In this document: positions 17,088 to 26,201 of the stretch, piece after piece
Position numbering within the stretch: position 1 is the stretch's first letter
Layout: each line of letters opens with the position of its first letter
Program-made: the position numbers and the translations under genes
Notes under the pieces: generated by a model
What the model saw: only the letters and a program-made list of their open reading frames with translations
Database searches by the model: none
What the model was told of the DNA's origin: nothing
From: Bacillus massiliigorillae
GTDB taxonomy: Bacteria > Bacillota > Bacilli > Bacillales > DSM-1321
Assembly: GCF_000380245.2 (NCBI RefSeq)
Contig: NZ_HG428742.1
Span: 387,821 to 451,820, forward strand
Direction of reading: 5' to 3'
DNA length: 64,000 bases

Positions 17088-18377
17088 TTACATTTGAAAA
17101 CGGGTAATTGTTTTCTTTAGCTTATCAGCTTGTGCTTGTAAGTCAATCGTTAACTTCTCTACATTATCTATAACAATAACTTGCTCTTGCGTTGAAGCTG
17201 CTACTTCAGCAGCTCCTGCTGAAGTCTCCTCAGCTATAGCAGCAACTTCCTGCGACTTAAGTGCTGTTTTCTCTACACTAATCATTTGTCTTTCTACTAA
17301 TTCTGTAATGTCATTTACAGATTCTACAACCTTATGAACCGTCTTTGTCATTTCCTCGATGCTTGCATTTGTTGTAACACCTTTATCTGCTTCACCATTT
17401 GCAATATCGACTTGTTCTCGTATTTGCTTCACAACACCTTTAACTTCATGTTGAATATTTTGAATGAGTTCAGTAATTCCTTGCACAGCTTCTGCACTTT
17501 GATCAGCTAGAAGACGAACTTCTTCCGCAACCACCGCAAAACCTTTACCATGCTCTCCAGCTCTTGCTGCTTCAATAGAAGCATTGAGCGCCAATAGATT
17601 CGTTTGTTTCGCAATATCCCCTACTAATTGAATAATAGCTTCAACCCTCTTGGCATTCTCCTCTAACCTTTTCACAGAAAGTAATGATTCTTTATTCTCT
17701 TTTGCTAATCTTTGAATACCCGAAATAAGAGAATGAATAATTTCTTTACTATGTACTAATTCATCTACCATTTCTCTTGAAACCTGGACAGAAGAATGCG
17801 CCTTCTCTTGAACAACCTTCGCAATCGTCATGATTTCTTCAACCGACTCCGCATTTTCTTGAATAGAAATAGCGGAACTATCAGCACCAAGTGATATTTC
17901 ATTTATAGTTCCACTTATATTATCCGCTTGCTCAGCAGCAACAGATGATTCATGAGAAATGGTAATCACTTTATTATTTGTTTCCTGAAAATTCTCTTCT
18001 ATGCTTTGGACCATAAGACGCAAATTAGATAACATGTGATTAAACGTAATACCTAAAGAACGAATTTCATCGTCTGATTTCGAAATTTCTAAATCATGTT
18101 TAATGTTCCCTTCAGCTGCATTAATAGCTACCTGCTCTAATCGTTGCAGAGGCTTAATAATAAAACCAGCTGCAAAGAAAGCGATAATACCAGACCAAAT
18201 AATCCCTGCCGCTAAAGTGATTATTGTAAATAATACCTCATTAAATCCACTAAAGAACATAGGATATAAGACATAAATAAAAACTCCACTAGTTGAATAA
18301 GTTACGAGTGCAACAATTGTGATAAGTAACACTAGCTTCTTACGTAACCCAAATCGAAAAACTCTCTTCTCTTCCAT
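17088..18377 (-). CDS. Methyl-accepting chemotaxis protein lacking a large extracellular sensor
   Basis: This 429-aa chemoreceptor has two membrane helices (about residues 14-36 and 40-70) with almost no loop between them. A HAMP linker follows (about 70-125), then a long coiled-coil signalling domain with the CheA/CheW-binding hairpin KQTNLLALNASIEAARAGEHGKGFAVVAEEVR region at about 270-305. Without a sizeable outside domain it may sense membrane or cytoplasmic signals. It sits between ywlE and rpiB, where B. subtilis has no such gene. The ligand is unknown. Confidence 0.9.
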   Translation of the reverse strand: MEEKRVFRFGLRKKLVLLITIVALVTYSTSGVFIYVLYPMFFSGFNEVLFTIITLAAGIIWSGIIAFFAAGFIIKPLQRLEQVAINAAEGNIKHDLEISKSDDEIRSLGITFNHMLSNLRLMVQSIEENFQETNNKVITISHESSVAAEQADNISGTINEISLGADSSAISIQENAESVEEIMTIAKVVQEKAHSSVQVSREMVDELVHSKEIIHSLISGIQRLAKENKESLLSVKRLEENAKRVEAIIQLVGDIAKQTNLLALNASIEAARAGEHGKGFAVVAEEVRLLADQSAEAVQGITELIQNIQHEVKGVVKQIREQVDIANGEADKGVTTNASIEEMTKTVHKVVESVNDITELVERQMISVEKTALKSQEVAAIAEETSAGAAEVAASTQEQVIVIDNVEKLTIDLQAQADKLKKTITRFQM

Positions 18378-18462
18378 GCTATACCTCCTAAGAAATGATT
18401 TTTCTATTACGAATGTAATCTAACTAGGAGATTTATATCCCCACTCTAATACAAGTGTGATT

Positions 18463-18909
18463 CTACTCGTCATTTAATTTAATCGTTAATCGATCAATGA
18501 GCTCATTAAGCTCCTTAAATGTTGCCTCATAATGTGATTTCAAGCCACCATATGGATCAATAACGTCCTCATATATCACATCTTGTTGAACAAAACCTTT
18601 TAATGTATGGACCTTATCACTATATTGAGGATACATTTGCTGAATATGTACAGCATGCGCATTTGTCATTGTTAAAATATGAGTAGCCCAATCCACATGC
18701 TCTATTGTTAGAGAATTAGAGGAATGTTGATGAACAATTTGATGCTCAGCTAATACATCTCTAGCATGTTGCGACGCAAGTTGTCCATCGCTTGCATATA
18801 TCCCAGCTGATCTTACTTCTACTCCTGAGAGTGCATTATTTTTTAATATAGCTTCTGCCATTGGACTTCTACATGTATTTCCCGTACAAACAAAAAGTAC
18901 TTTTTTCAT
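18463..18909 (-). CDS. ywlE: Low-molecular-weight protein arginine phosphatase
   Basis: YwlE (148 aa) removes phosphate from arginine residues marked by the McsB kinase, and so affects CtsR, heat shock and ClpCP targeting. The P-loop is VCTGNTCRSPMAEAIL with nucleophile Cys8 and Arg14. Thr12 at the position that favours phospho-arginine over phospho-tyrosine supports YwlE rather than an ordinary tyrosine phosphatase. DPYGG carries the general-acid Asp. The gene order glyA-ywlG-rpiB-(mcp)-ywlE supports the assignment. Confidence 0.93.
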   Translation of the reverse strand: MKKVLFVCTGNTCRSPMAEAILKNNALSGVEVRSAGIYASDGQLASQHARDVLAEHQIVHQHSSNSLTIEHVDWATHILTMTNAHAVHIQQMYPQYSDKVHTLKGFVQQDVIYEDVIDPYGGLKSHYEATFKELNELIDRLTIKLNDE

Positions 18910-19352
18910 GAAATTCCTCCTTTTTTATTAGTATAAGACACTATGTCAAAATTCTACATATAGCTTCACAGGCTTTTTCTTCAATTGTTAAAGCAACCTA
19001 TATCTATAAGTAAAATGAATAGCTACTAAAACAACAAAAAATGATGTTGTCTTAATGTTAATCGCATCAAACATTACTAAATTTGGAGTAAAATCATCAT
19101 TCAATCAAAAGTGACTACATTCTCATTAATGTTAAAAAACATTAAAAGCAATCAAACATATTTCTACGTTACATATCGGTACATACACTGAAATATGAAG
19201 GAAAACATTCTATTCTTAATCTCTCACACTAAAAAAATAAGCCATGCACCAGCCATAAAGACATGCCATTCTTGGAAACTCTCCAAAATGGTTTGACTTA
19301 TGACCAAGCATGGCAAGTACAAGCTTTGGTATGAAGTAAAATTAGAGAATCA
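18910..19352. other. 443-bp gap with inverted repeats and a dispersed hairpin
   Basis: No gene is seen between ywlE and the ParR-like gene. TTAATGTT and AACATTAA form a perfect 8-nt dyad near 19127-19146, and a looser pair of the same motif lies near 19053-19076. The 74-nt dispersed hairpin (copy 1) is at 19241-19314. The TTAATG dyads could be partition-protein sites, but this is only a suggestion. Confidence 0.4.
19241..19314. repeat. Dispersed hairpin repeat, copy 1
   Basis: Outer arms GCCATGC and GCATGGC, middle arms CATAA and TTATG, inner arms CCATT and AATGG pair in order. The same three-step stem occurs at 52026-52108 and 52905-52988 with different but still complementary bases. It lies just downstream of the ParR-like gene. 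Confidence 0.7.
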
Positions 19353-19730
19353 TCAAAAGTTCAGATTAAATAGTGCTGATTCTGCCTTCTTAACGCCTCG
19401 ATCAATTCTCTCCTCTTCTTCCTCAGTAAATCTAGAATCATTTTTGGTTTGATTCATTTTTTCTAATAACGTGGTCAAACTTTCTCCATTGTTCGTTGCA
19501 TTAGACATAACCATCGCCATTAATTGGAGCATATCTTCATTAAAGGTAACGGAGTTTTGCTGCTTATGCATCATCTGACGTAAAGCTTCTTTCACCGTTG
19601 CTGTAGTTGACCTATTCTCTAAATATTCTATTAATTCAGTATCGCTAGCGTCTTCTGTATTTAATGTGAAAGTATAGAATCTACGCTTCTGATTTAGTTG
19701 GTTTTTAGTTCCTGATGAACCTCTTCCCAT
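19353..19730 (-). CDS. Putative ParR-like DNA-binding protein of a type II segregation pair
   Basis: This small basic-then-acidic protein (125 aa) starts MGRGSSGTKNQLNQKRRFY. KRRFYTFTLN is a likely beta strand, followed by helices DTELIEYLEN and TTATVKEALRQMM, the arrangement of a ribbon-helix-helix fold as in ParR/StbB proteins. The C-terminal third is acidic. The ATG at 19730 follows AAAGGGTG; a GTG 9 nt upstream overlaps that site. It lies 57 bp downstream of a ParM-like gene, the usual order of parMR operons. By context it would bind a centromere and nucleate the actin-like filament. The assignment is by context and predicted fold. Confidence 0.6.
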   Translation of the reverse strand: MGRGSSGTKNQLNQKRRFYTFTLNTEDASDTELIEYLENRSTTATVKEALRQMMHKQQNSVTFNEDMLQLMAMVMSNATNNGESLTTLLEKMNQTKNDSRFTEEEEERIDRGVKKAESALFNLNF

Positions 19731-19787
19731 CAAAATCACCCTTTCTATGTTACGAAGAAGGACTCTTAATTGGACTCCTTCAAATGG

Positions 19788-20894
19788 TTAAACTCTTACT
19801 TTACTATATTTTCTTTGACACATTTTTTGGAATCCATTACAGTTAGCGAACTGAGGATTTGGCACGAACACAAACTTTTCAAGATGATCGGTATTCTTTT
19901 TATATTTTTCATTTAAAAATTCTCTAATCATAGGTTCTAGAACAATAGAGCCCCCACCTACAAATCTAATTTGATTAAATGTTAACCCTTTAAATGGTGC
20001 TTTTGTTAATGCTCCAACGATAGATGCTGCAAATTTCTGAAGTGTATCCGACCACTCTTGTGAAACATTAACCTTCTCTCTATCAAACTTTAATTCGCCG
20101 CCTTTTCTTAACTGCTTCTCAACAGCTAATACCTCGACACCTGCAAACTCTGAATTTTTACTAGTAGCTTTTTGTAAGATATCAATCCATTGTTTCTCCA
20201 TGCCTGATAATTCTTTTTTAAACTTAGATGAAACTGTATAATCAATGACTGTTTTAATATCCGTCGTCCCAAATCCAATATCGATGTACGAAATAACGCT
20301 TTGTTGATCCTCGTCCTCAGGTGCAGTTACCTTCAAAAATTCCTTATTAAACTCACCAGTAGAGCTATCAATCAAATCATTATAAAAACTGCCATCGCCC
20401 TGCGGGATAATAGAGACGCCACTAAGCTGAATACTACGTCCATTTATTAAGAAGCGTTGCGATAATGCTTCAATTATTTCATTCTTTAAATCCTCATCTT
20501 GACTATGATTCGTCGGAAGACCAGTAACGACAAAAATAGGAACACCTACTTCTCGTTCTTGTATTTGACGATAAATTAAAATCATATTCGCAATAATCCA
20601 ATTTGGATCAGAATATTTTAACTTATCATCATCTGAAAAATACACCTGCTCATCCAAATTCGTAATACTTTGACCAACCTTGAAATATTGAGGTATACGA
20701 TTTACCCCTGTTACGACCTCATATACACCATTAGCTACCCCATTATCACCTTTATTCGCATTATAAACGTCTTTATCAACAATCGTTAAAGTATTTAAAT
20801 ACGAGTCCACAGTTGAAGTTAAATTAGAAGCAGCTTTACAATAGCCATTAGATGCCTCTAAACCTAGATAAATTGCATCGACTGAATTTGACAT
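19788..20894 (-). CDS. ParM/StbA-type actin-like ATPase
   Basis: This 368-aa protein has the actin/ParM layout. The N-terminal phosphate-1-like strand is YLGLEASNGYCKAAS, and VVTGLP, a central SYIDIGFGTTDIK (phosphate 2) and a late IRFVGGGSIVLEP (adenosine motif) follow. It has no Walker motif. Such proteins form filaments that push plasmids apart. The ATG at 20894 is preceded by AGGGGG about 10 nt upstream. With the downstream ParR-like gene it makes a two-gene segregation cassette inserted in the chromosome, perhaps a remnant of an integrated plasmid or phage. The N-terminal Asp usual in phosphate 1 (LGLDxG) is Glu here. Confidence 0.75.
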   Translation of the reverse strand: MSNSVDAIYLGLEASNGYCKAASNLTSTVDSYLNTLTIVDKDVYNANKGDNGVANGVYEVVTGVNRIPQYFKVGQSITNLDEQVYFSDDDKLKYSDPNWIIANMILIYRQIQEREVGVPIFVVTGLPTNHSQDEDLKNEIIEALSQRFLINGRSIQLSGVSIIPQGDGSFYNDLIDSSTGEFNKEFLKVTAPEDEDQQSVISYIDIGFGTTDIKTVIDYTVSSKFKKELSGMEKQWIDILQKATSKNSEFAGVEVLAVEKQLRKGGELKFDREKVNVSQEWSDTLQKFAASIVGALTKAPFKGLTFNQIRFVGGGSIVLEPMIREFLNEKYKKNTDHLEKFVFVPNPQFANCNGFQKMCQRKYSKVRV

Positions 20895-21190
20895 AAATGA
20901 ATTTCCCCCTAAAAATTGTGTATATAAATAAGTTTCTAGCAACCTTACAGGTTAATAACTCATGCAAAAACTTACATTACATAGCAAAATAAAATGCTTT
21001 TAATGTTCTAGCCATTAAGGGTTATGCCCAAAATCCATTTGATGTATATGTATTAAAATAGCAGCTTTCTTACTGGCTATACCCCTATACATAATGCGAT
21101 TTCAAAAGGTGTTTTTGTTACTGGTCCATCTAAATAGGCTTCTAATCTAGTAACTAAGTATTATTACCTATCTATATTTTAACATATTTT
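20895..21190. other. Gap upstream of the ParM-like gene; possible centromere region
   Basis: About 296 bp without a gene. A dyad TTAATG...CATTAA lies near 20999-21017, and CTAGC occurs at 20936 and 21008, but no clear array of centromere iterons was found. Any parC function is speculative. Confidence 0.3.
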
Positions 21191-21973
21191 CTATAAAGTA
21201 CCACATTTTCCACCATCAATATTAATGGCTGTTCCCGTAACATATGATGCTGCCTCTGAAACAAGGAATGTAATAACCTTAGCAGCTTCTTCTGTTCTCC
21301 CTATTCTACCTAAAGGTATTCCGTGAATAGGATCACTACCAAATTGTTCAAATGTCAGATTTGGAGCTTGTTTCTTCCAAAGATTTTCAATTTGATCACT
21401 TCTAATTAACCCAATACAAACTGTATTCACACGGATGTTATCTTTGCCAAGGTCTTTACTCATCGCTTTCGTTAATGCCATTCCCGCTGCTCTACTAACA
21501 GTAGTCGGTAGTGATGATGCAGCTGGAGTCTTAGCGATAGCCGCTGTAACGTTTACAATGGCACCTTGTCCCCCTCTTCTCATATAGGGCAATGCTGCCT
21601 TTGAACAGTGAATAGCTCCAAATACTTTTAAATCTAAATCATGTTGCCAAAGATCTGTTTCAACTGTTTCAAATGGATTTGCAGAAGATGTACCTGCATT
21701 ATTAATTAATATATCTAAGCGACCATAATGCTCAGCGGTTTGATTGACTACTTTTTTACACTCTTCTTCTTTTGTTATATCGGCTTTTATGTATAAGACT
21801 TCAATACCTGTTTGGTCTTTAATCATCGCTGCGGCTTGTTGAAGATTATCTTCATTTCTTGCGCAAATAGCAACCATTGCTCCTTCTCGTACTAAGTGCA
21901 GAGCCGTTTCCAAACCAATTCCTTTACTCGCACCTGTTATCAATGCAACTTTTCCTTGTAAACCTAAATCCAT
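21191..21973 (-). CDS. SDR-family oxidoreductase with altered catalytic residues
   Basis: This short-chain dehydrogenase/reductase-like protein has 260 aa. The cofactor motif TGASKGIG (13-20) and LINNAGTSS (89-97) are intact, and it ends with the family segment YVTGTAINIDGGKCG. However, the YxxxK position reads TTVSR (157-161), and the usual catalytic Ser region reads NVTAAIA (141-147), so Tyr and Lys of the triad are missing. It is the last gene after two acyl-CoA dehydrogenases, with a hairpin terminator before it. It may use a different mechanism or be a non-catalytic partner. Confidence 0.82.
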   Translation of the reverse strand: MDLGLQGKVALITGASKGIGLETALHLVREGAMVAICARNEDNLQQAAAMIKDQTGIEVLYIKADITKEEECKKVVNQTAEHYGRLDILINNAGTSSANPFETVETDLWQHDLDLKVFGAIHCSKAALPYMRRGGQGAIVNVTAAIAKTPAASSLPTTVSRAAGMALTKAMSKDLGKDNIRVNTVCIGLIRSDQIENLWKKQAPNLTFEQFGSDPIHGIPLGRIGRTEEAAKVITFLVSEAASYVTGTAINIDGGKCGTL

Positions 21974-22046
21974 ATAAAAACCTCCTCAACTTTATATGCA
22001 ATATAAGAATAAAATTAACAGAAAATTCGAATAAAATCCAGATGGA

Positions 22047-22080
22047 AAAGTCCCCTTCCCACTACAGTGAAGAGGACTTT
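22047..22080 (-). terminator. Hairpin terminator between the acyl-CoA dehydrogenase and the SDR gene
   Basis: On the minus strand AAAGTCCTCTTC pairs with GAAGGGGACTTT (one G-U) with an inner CACT/AGTG, followed by TTTTCC. It probably lowers read-through into the SDR gene. Confidence 0.7.
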
Positions 22081-22109
22081 GTTTCATACATCTATATTCC
22101 ATTATTTGT

Positions 22110-23183
22110 TCATGCTTCTATTTGTCGATTCATCGATGTTATTAGCGGCCATAGCCCATCCGCTCCCTCATCAAGAACTGTAGAGCCTAAACGATTTGCC
22201 CAATAGCTTTCATTACCAAACTCATCTCGCCATGACCAGAGTCTTCTTGTACTATGCTGTAAGGCATGTTCATCTGTAAATCCAATTGCTCCATGTATTT
22301 GGTGGGCGATTGGAACGCCTTTACTCGCCGCTTCACCTACTCTAATTTTGGCAGACATAATTTGTTGCTTACTCTTACCAGCTTCAAAAGCATTCACTGC
22401 TAACTCCGTAATCGCACTTGCTGCAATGACCTCACCAGCTAAAACGGCAATTTGTTGTTGAATGGCTTGAAATCTAGCAATCGGACGCCCAAACTGTATA
22501 CGCTCCGTTGAATACTGAACCGTTAAATCAAGCATTCTTTCAAGAGCTCCTGTCATTTGGTTGGCACGTACAAGAGCTCCCTCAAACATCCATTTCTCTT
22601 CTGTAAAATCTTCTAATTCACTTACCCGACTATTTAGTACCTCAACAGAGTCTAAGATGACAGTATTTCTTGGCTCTCCAGCAAGATTTTCTTCATATTC
22701 AATTTGGCACGATTTCGCATCGACAACAGCAAGTATCGTCTTTTGCTCACATTGACCAATTACTATTAGTAATTCTGCACACGTAGCCCATGGCACATTA
22801 TAGGCAGTACCCGTTACAGTCCAGCCGTGTGCTGTTTCATTAAAATGAATACCATGCTGATTAAAAACGACTGTGGCTGGTTGTTCTACTAATGTCATTC
22901 CTGCTTTCGCTAAAATCCAATTAGCCATCAATGTTTCAGCAATAGGAATTGGCGCAGCGAACTTTCCGGCAATCCGCAAAACAGCCAATGCATCAGCAAT
23001 ACTTCCTCCTGAACCACCCTTTTCTTCTGAGATACCAATAGAAGTCAAACCTGTTTCAACCAAAGTTGCCCATAGCTCCGTTGGATACACACCTCTTTCA
23101 GCGCGCTCTAACACTTCTTTCGTACATAAATCCTGCATGATTTTCTCGGTTGTCTCTTTAATGATTTCACTAATTTCATTCAT
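22110..23183 (-). CDS. Acyl-CoA dehydrogenase family protein, small partner
   Basis: This 357-aa flavoprotein-family protein has the ACAD fold: an N-terminal helical domain, a short middle beta domain (about 105-185) and a C-terminal helical bundle. Conserved segments are GGSGGSIADALAVLR, YSTERIQFGRPIARFQAIQQ and AHQIHGAIGFTDEHALQHSTRR. It overlaps the next dehydrogenase (23180) by 4 nt, so the two are translationally coupled. Paired ACADs of this kind often form heterotetramers with FAD at the interface (PimC/PimD and ChsE types); heteromer formation here is inferred. The substrate is unknown. Confidence 0.85.
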   Translation of the reverse strand: MNEISEIIKETTEKIMQDLCTKEVLERAERGVYPTELWATLVETGLTSIGISEEKGGSGGSIADALAVLRIAGKFAAPIPIAETLMANWILAKAGMTLVEQPATVVFNQHGIHFNETAHGWTVTGTAYNVPWATCAELLIVIGQCEQKTILAVVDAKSCQIEYEENLAGEPRNTVILDSVEVLNSRVSELEDFTEEKWMFEGALVRANQMTGALERMLDLTVQYSTERIQFGRPIARFQAIQQQIAVLAGEVIAASAITELAVNAFEAGKSKQQIMSAKIRVGEAASKGVPIAHQIHGAIGFTDEHALQHSTRRLWSWRDEFGNESYWANRLGSTVLDEGADGLWPLITSMNRQIEA

Positions 23184-24337
23184 CGAATTCCAACCCCCTT
23201 CGCAATAATGCCACGTAATATTTCTGTCGTTCCTCCGCGAAGAGTATACCCTGGTGAATGCAAGATGGCTGTAGCTAACATGCTTTTATAAATAGAAGAA
23301 ACAGAATCTCCCGCAGATACAAGTAAACGAGCAACTTCACCTATTTGACTTTCAAAATGTGTACCTAAATCTTTCACTAATGCCGCCGTTATTTCCGGAG
23401 TAACACCTTGTTCTAATAAGCCCGCTACTCCTAAGGACATTTCTCGCAATGTCGTTAATCGAGCCACAAGTTGACCTATAGCGATATTCGCCGTTTCACT
23501 CGAAGGACGCTGCTGCAACACTCGAATAAGCTCCGTGAACAATGGAAATGTACTTAAGAAGCGCTCTGGACCACTACGCTCATACGCTAACTCTGCCATA
23601 CTTTGCTTCCAGCCATCACCAATATTGCCGATTGCCATATCATCTGGAATGAAAACATCTTCTAAAATCACTTCATTGAAGTGATGTTCACCTGTCATTA
23701 ATCGAATTGGGCGAATTGTTACACCATCCGCAGATAAATCCACTAATAATTGACTTAAACCATCATGCTTTTTATCCGTTTTTGCAGCTGTACGGCACAG
23801 CGTCACCATATAATGTGAATAATGGGCGCCACTCGTCCATACTTTGCTACCATTCAGTAGCCAGCCACCGTCCACTTTCTTTGCAGTAGTAGAAATAGAT
23901 GCTAAATCTGAACCTGTATTCGGTTCACTTAAACCTATTGCAAAGTAAATTTCACCGCGCACAATGCCAGGTAGAATCTTTTTCCTTTGCTCTTCCGTAC
24001 CATACTTTAGTAATAATGGACCTGATTGACGATCCGCAAACCAATGTGCGGCAACAGGCGCTCCAAATGCTAATAATTCTTCCGTAACAACATAGCGCTC
24101 TAATGCTGAACGTTCAGAACCGCCATATTGCTTAGGCCAAGTCATCCCTAGCCATCCTTTCTCACCTAACTTCCGACTGAACTCAGGATCTGCCTTGCTT
24201 AACCAAGAATCACAGTGTGGCTCAAAGTTGCCCTCTTCCAATTCCTTCTGTAAAAACAATCGCACTTCCTGTCTTAATTGCTCTGCTTGTTCCGATAATT
24301 GCACTGAATTCAATTCCAAACCTTTCATCAAAACCAT
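23180..24337 (-). CDS. Acyl-CoA dehydrogenase family protein, large partner
   Basis: This 385-aa ACAD shows GWLGMTWPKQYGGSERSALE, FAIGLSEPNTGSDLASI (FAD/substrate contact) and the C-terminal GYTLRGGTTEILRGIIAKGVG. In MCAD the catalytic Glu sits in YEGT; here the aligned residue is Gly (RGGT), as in several steroid- and dicarboxylate-type ACADs that place the base elsewhere. It is coupled to the downstream smaller ACAD and follows the crotonase gene by 29 bp. The start could also be the ATG three codons later (24328). The real substrate cannot be told from sequence. Confidence 0.86.
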   Translation of the reverse strand: MVLMKGLELNSVQLSEQAEQLRQEVRLFLQKELEEGNFEPHCDSWLSKADPEFSRKLGEKGWLGMTWPKQYGGSERSALERYVVTEELLAFGAPVAAHWFADRQSGPLLLKYGTEEQRKKILPGIVRGEIYFAIGLSEPNTGSDLASISTTAKKVDGGWLLNGSKVWTSGAHYSHYMVTLCRTAAKTDKKHDGLSQLLVDLSADGVTIRPIRLMTGEHHFNEVILEDVFIPDDMAIGNIGDGWKQSMAELAYERSGPERFLSTFPLFTELIRVLQQRPSSETANIAIGQLVARLTTLREMSLGVAGLLEQGVTPEITAALVKDLGTHFESQIGEVARLLVSAGDSVSSIYKSMLATAILHSPGYTLRGGTTEILRGIIAKGVGIR

Positions 24338-24366
24338 TCACCCCCGATTATTCGTAACCATATCAA

Positions 24367-25182
24367 TTATTGAAATTTTGGTTTGCGCTTCTCAATAATG
24401 GCATTCATACCTTCTGCATAATCTGGATGCTCTGTGACCAAGCCCATGAAAGAAGAAACCAAGTCAAGTGATGTACGTAAGTCCGTTCTTTGCCCTTGGT
24501 ATACAGTACGCTTAATTAAGCGAAGAGCTTGTTGTGGACCTTCAGCAAACGTTGAAGCTAATTTATATACTTCTTCCATTAAGTCTTCATGTGCAACATA
24601 TCTTGTTATCAAGCCTAGTTGGCTTGCTTCCTCTACGTCGATAATTCTCCCTGTCCATAGCATTTCTAATGCTTTATCTAGACCAATTATTCGCGGTAAA
24701 TAGTAACCACCACCATCACCTGGCACTATTCCTACTTTGACATATCCTTCTCCAAACCGCGCTTGGCTTGATGCAATTCGCAAATCACATTGTAGCGTCA
24801 TGTCTAAACCTGCTCCAATGGCATCCCCATTAATTGCTGCAATTGTAGGTTTATCAATTTCATCCATTAATAATGGAATACGTTGTACATGCTTCCATAA
24901 GCTGTTTTTTCGAGCTAATCCAGATGACGAAAAATCTTCATCACGTCCATTTAAATCGAGAAAACCTAAACCTTTTTGCATCGATTTAATATCGCCACCG
25001 GCACAGAACGCACGCCCGTTACCAGTAACCACTAGTACCCGTATATCATCGTTATCTCTTACTTCTTCAAGCGCTTGAATCCAAAGTTCAATCATTTCTA
25101 CACTAAACGCATTGCGGGCATCCGGACGATTTAAAGTAATCGTTGCTATACCATCTTTCACTTCAAACAATAAATCTTTCAT
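24367..25182 (-). CDS. Enoyl-CoA hydratase/isomerase (crotonase) family protein
   Basis: This 271-aa crotonase-fold protein has the oxyanion-hole segments AFCAGGDIKSM (58-68) and AINGDAIGAGLDM (116-128). The two glutamates of classical enoyl-CoA hydratase are not kept: the first position is Asp127 and the second is Tyr147 (FGEGYVKVGIVPGDGG). It is therefore probably a different crotonase activity such as an isomerase, hydrolase or hydratase variant. The ATG at 25182 follows AGGATGTGA. It lies directly downstream of the IclR regulator gene and upstream of the ACAD pair. Confidence 0.85.
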   Translation of the reverse strand: MKDLLFEVKDGIATITLNRPDARNAFSVEMIELWIQALEEVRDNDDIRVLVVTGNGRAFCAGGDIKSMQKGLGFLDLNGRDEDFSSSGLARKNSLWKHVQRIPLLMDEIDKPTIAAINGDAIGAGLDMTLQCDLRIASSQARFGEGYVKVGIVPGDGGGYYLPRIIGLDKALEMLWTGRIIDVEEASQLGLITRYVAHEDLMEEVYKLASTFAEGPQQALRLIKRTVYQGQRTDLRTSLDLVSSFMGLVTEHPDYAEGMNAIIEKRKPKFQ

Positions 25183-25219
25183 TACGTCACATCCTATTTC
25201 TATATTTTTCAGTAACAAG

Positions 25220-25978
25220 TTAAGACAATTGTTGAGAAATCATTGCAGCTGTTTCTTTCACATGATGGATATATGTTTCTACTTCTGATTCTTTAATACG
25301 AACCGTTGGAATCATTAAAGAAACAGTCGCTAATATTTGTTGAAAACGATCCATAATAGGAGCGCTAATGGAAAATGCCCCTATGACACGTTCACCGTTA
25401 CTAATAGCGTACCCTTGCTGACGAATGGTCCTTAATTCTTGTTGCAAGCACTGCCTATCAATAATGGTTTCTTGTGTAATGGGCTTCAAATCGATAGATT
25501 GTAACAATGTAGCAAGCTCATCGTCAGAAAGAAATGCCATCAAACATTTAGCAGAAGCTCCAGCGTATAGTGGAGAATACTGCCCAATATAGGTGAGACT
25601 TCTTAATTCATGATGACTTGCTACATAACCAATACATTTCCTTTGATTATGGTCAATAATGCTTAATGAGACTGTTTCATTGAATATATTATTTAGCCGA
25701 CTCATATACGGTTTAGCAATGGATAACAAACTAGAATTCATTTCAACTAGATTACCAAGAAAGTATAGTTCCATTCCTAGCTGATATGTCTTTCTTTCCT
25801 CACTTTTTTCAATCAATCCATATTGCATGAGCGTATTTAATATTCTTTGAAGACTTGATTTAGATAACCCTAACTTCCGGTGAAGATCAGCTAATGACAG
25901 TTCTTTGTCTTCACGTGAAAATGCTTTTAGAATAGTAATAGCACGACTAATGGTTTGCATAGAATCTTCTTTTGACAT
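25220..25978 (-). CDS. IclR-family transcriptional regulator
   Basis: The protein (252 aa) has an N-terminal winged helix (about 8-70, LSLADLHRKLGLSKSSLQRILNTL) and the C-terminal IclR effector domain with SLTYIGQYSPLYAGASAKCLMAF. IclR proteins usually control nearby catabolic genes by binding a pathway acid or CoA-derived metabolite. It is the first gene of the run IclR-crotonase-ACAD-ACAD-SDR, so it probably autoregulates and controls this cluster. The effector is unknown. Confidence 0.92.
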   Translation of the reverse strand: MSKEDSMQTISRAITILKAFSREDKELSLADLHRKLGLSKSSLQRILNTLMQYGLIEKSEERKTYQLGMELYFLGNLVEMNSSLLSIAKPYMSRLNNIFNETVSLSIIDHNQRKCIGYVASHHELRSLTYIGQYSPLYAGASAKCLMAFLSDDELATLLQSIDLKPITQETIIDRQCLQQELRTIRQQGYAISNGERVIGAFSISAPIMDRFQQILATVSLMIPTVRIKESEVETYIHHVKETAAMISQQLS

Positions 25979-26201
25979 CTTTACACCTACTCCAAATTAA
26001 AAATAGTAATATAGCATTTATTTCCGAATGAAATTTCATAATTCAAAGAGGTGTCCTATTAACAAAGTCAATTCACACAAATACCCATTGCCTATGAGTC
26101 ATGTTTTATACGTATATCAACATTTATGTAGGTTGTTTCTAATTTAGTTGAGTAATTAATAGATGAGGTTAGTCGCTATCGTTATGTGTAAGATATCCGT
26201 G

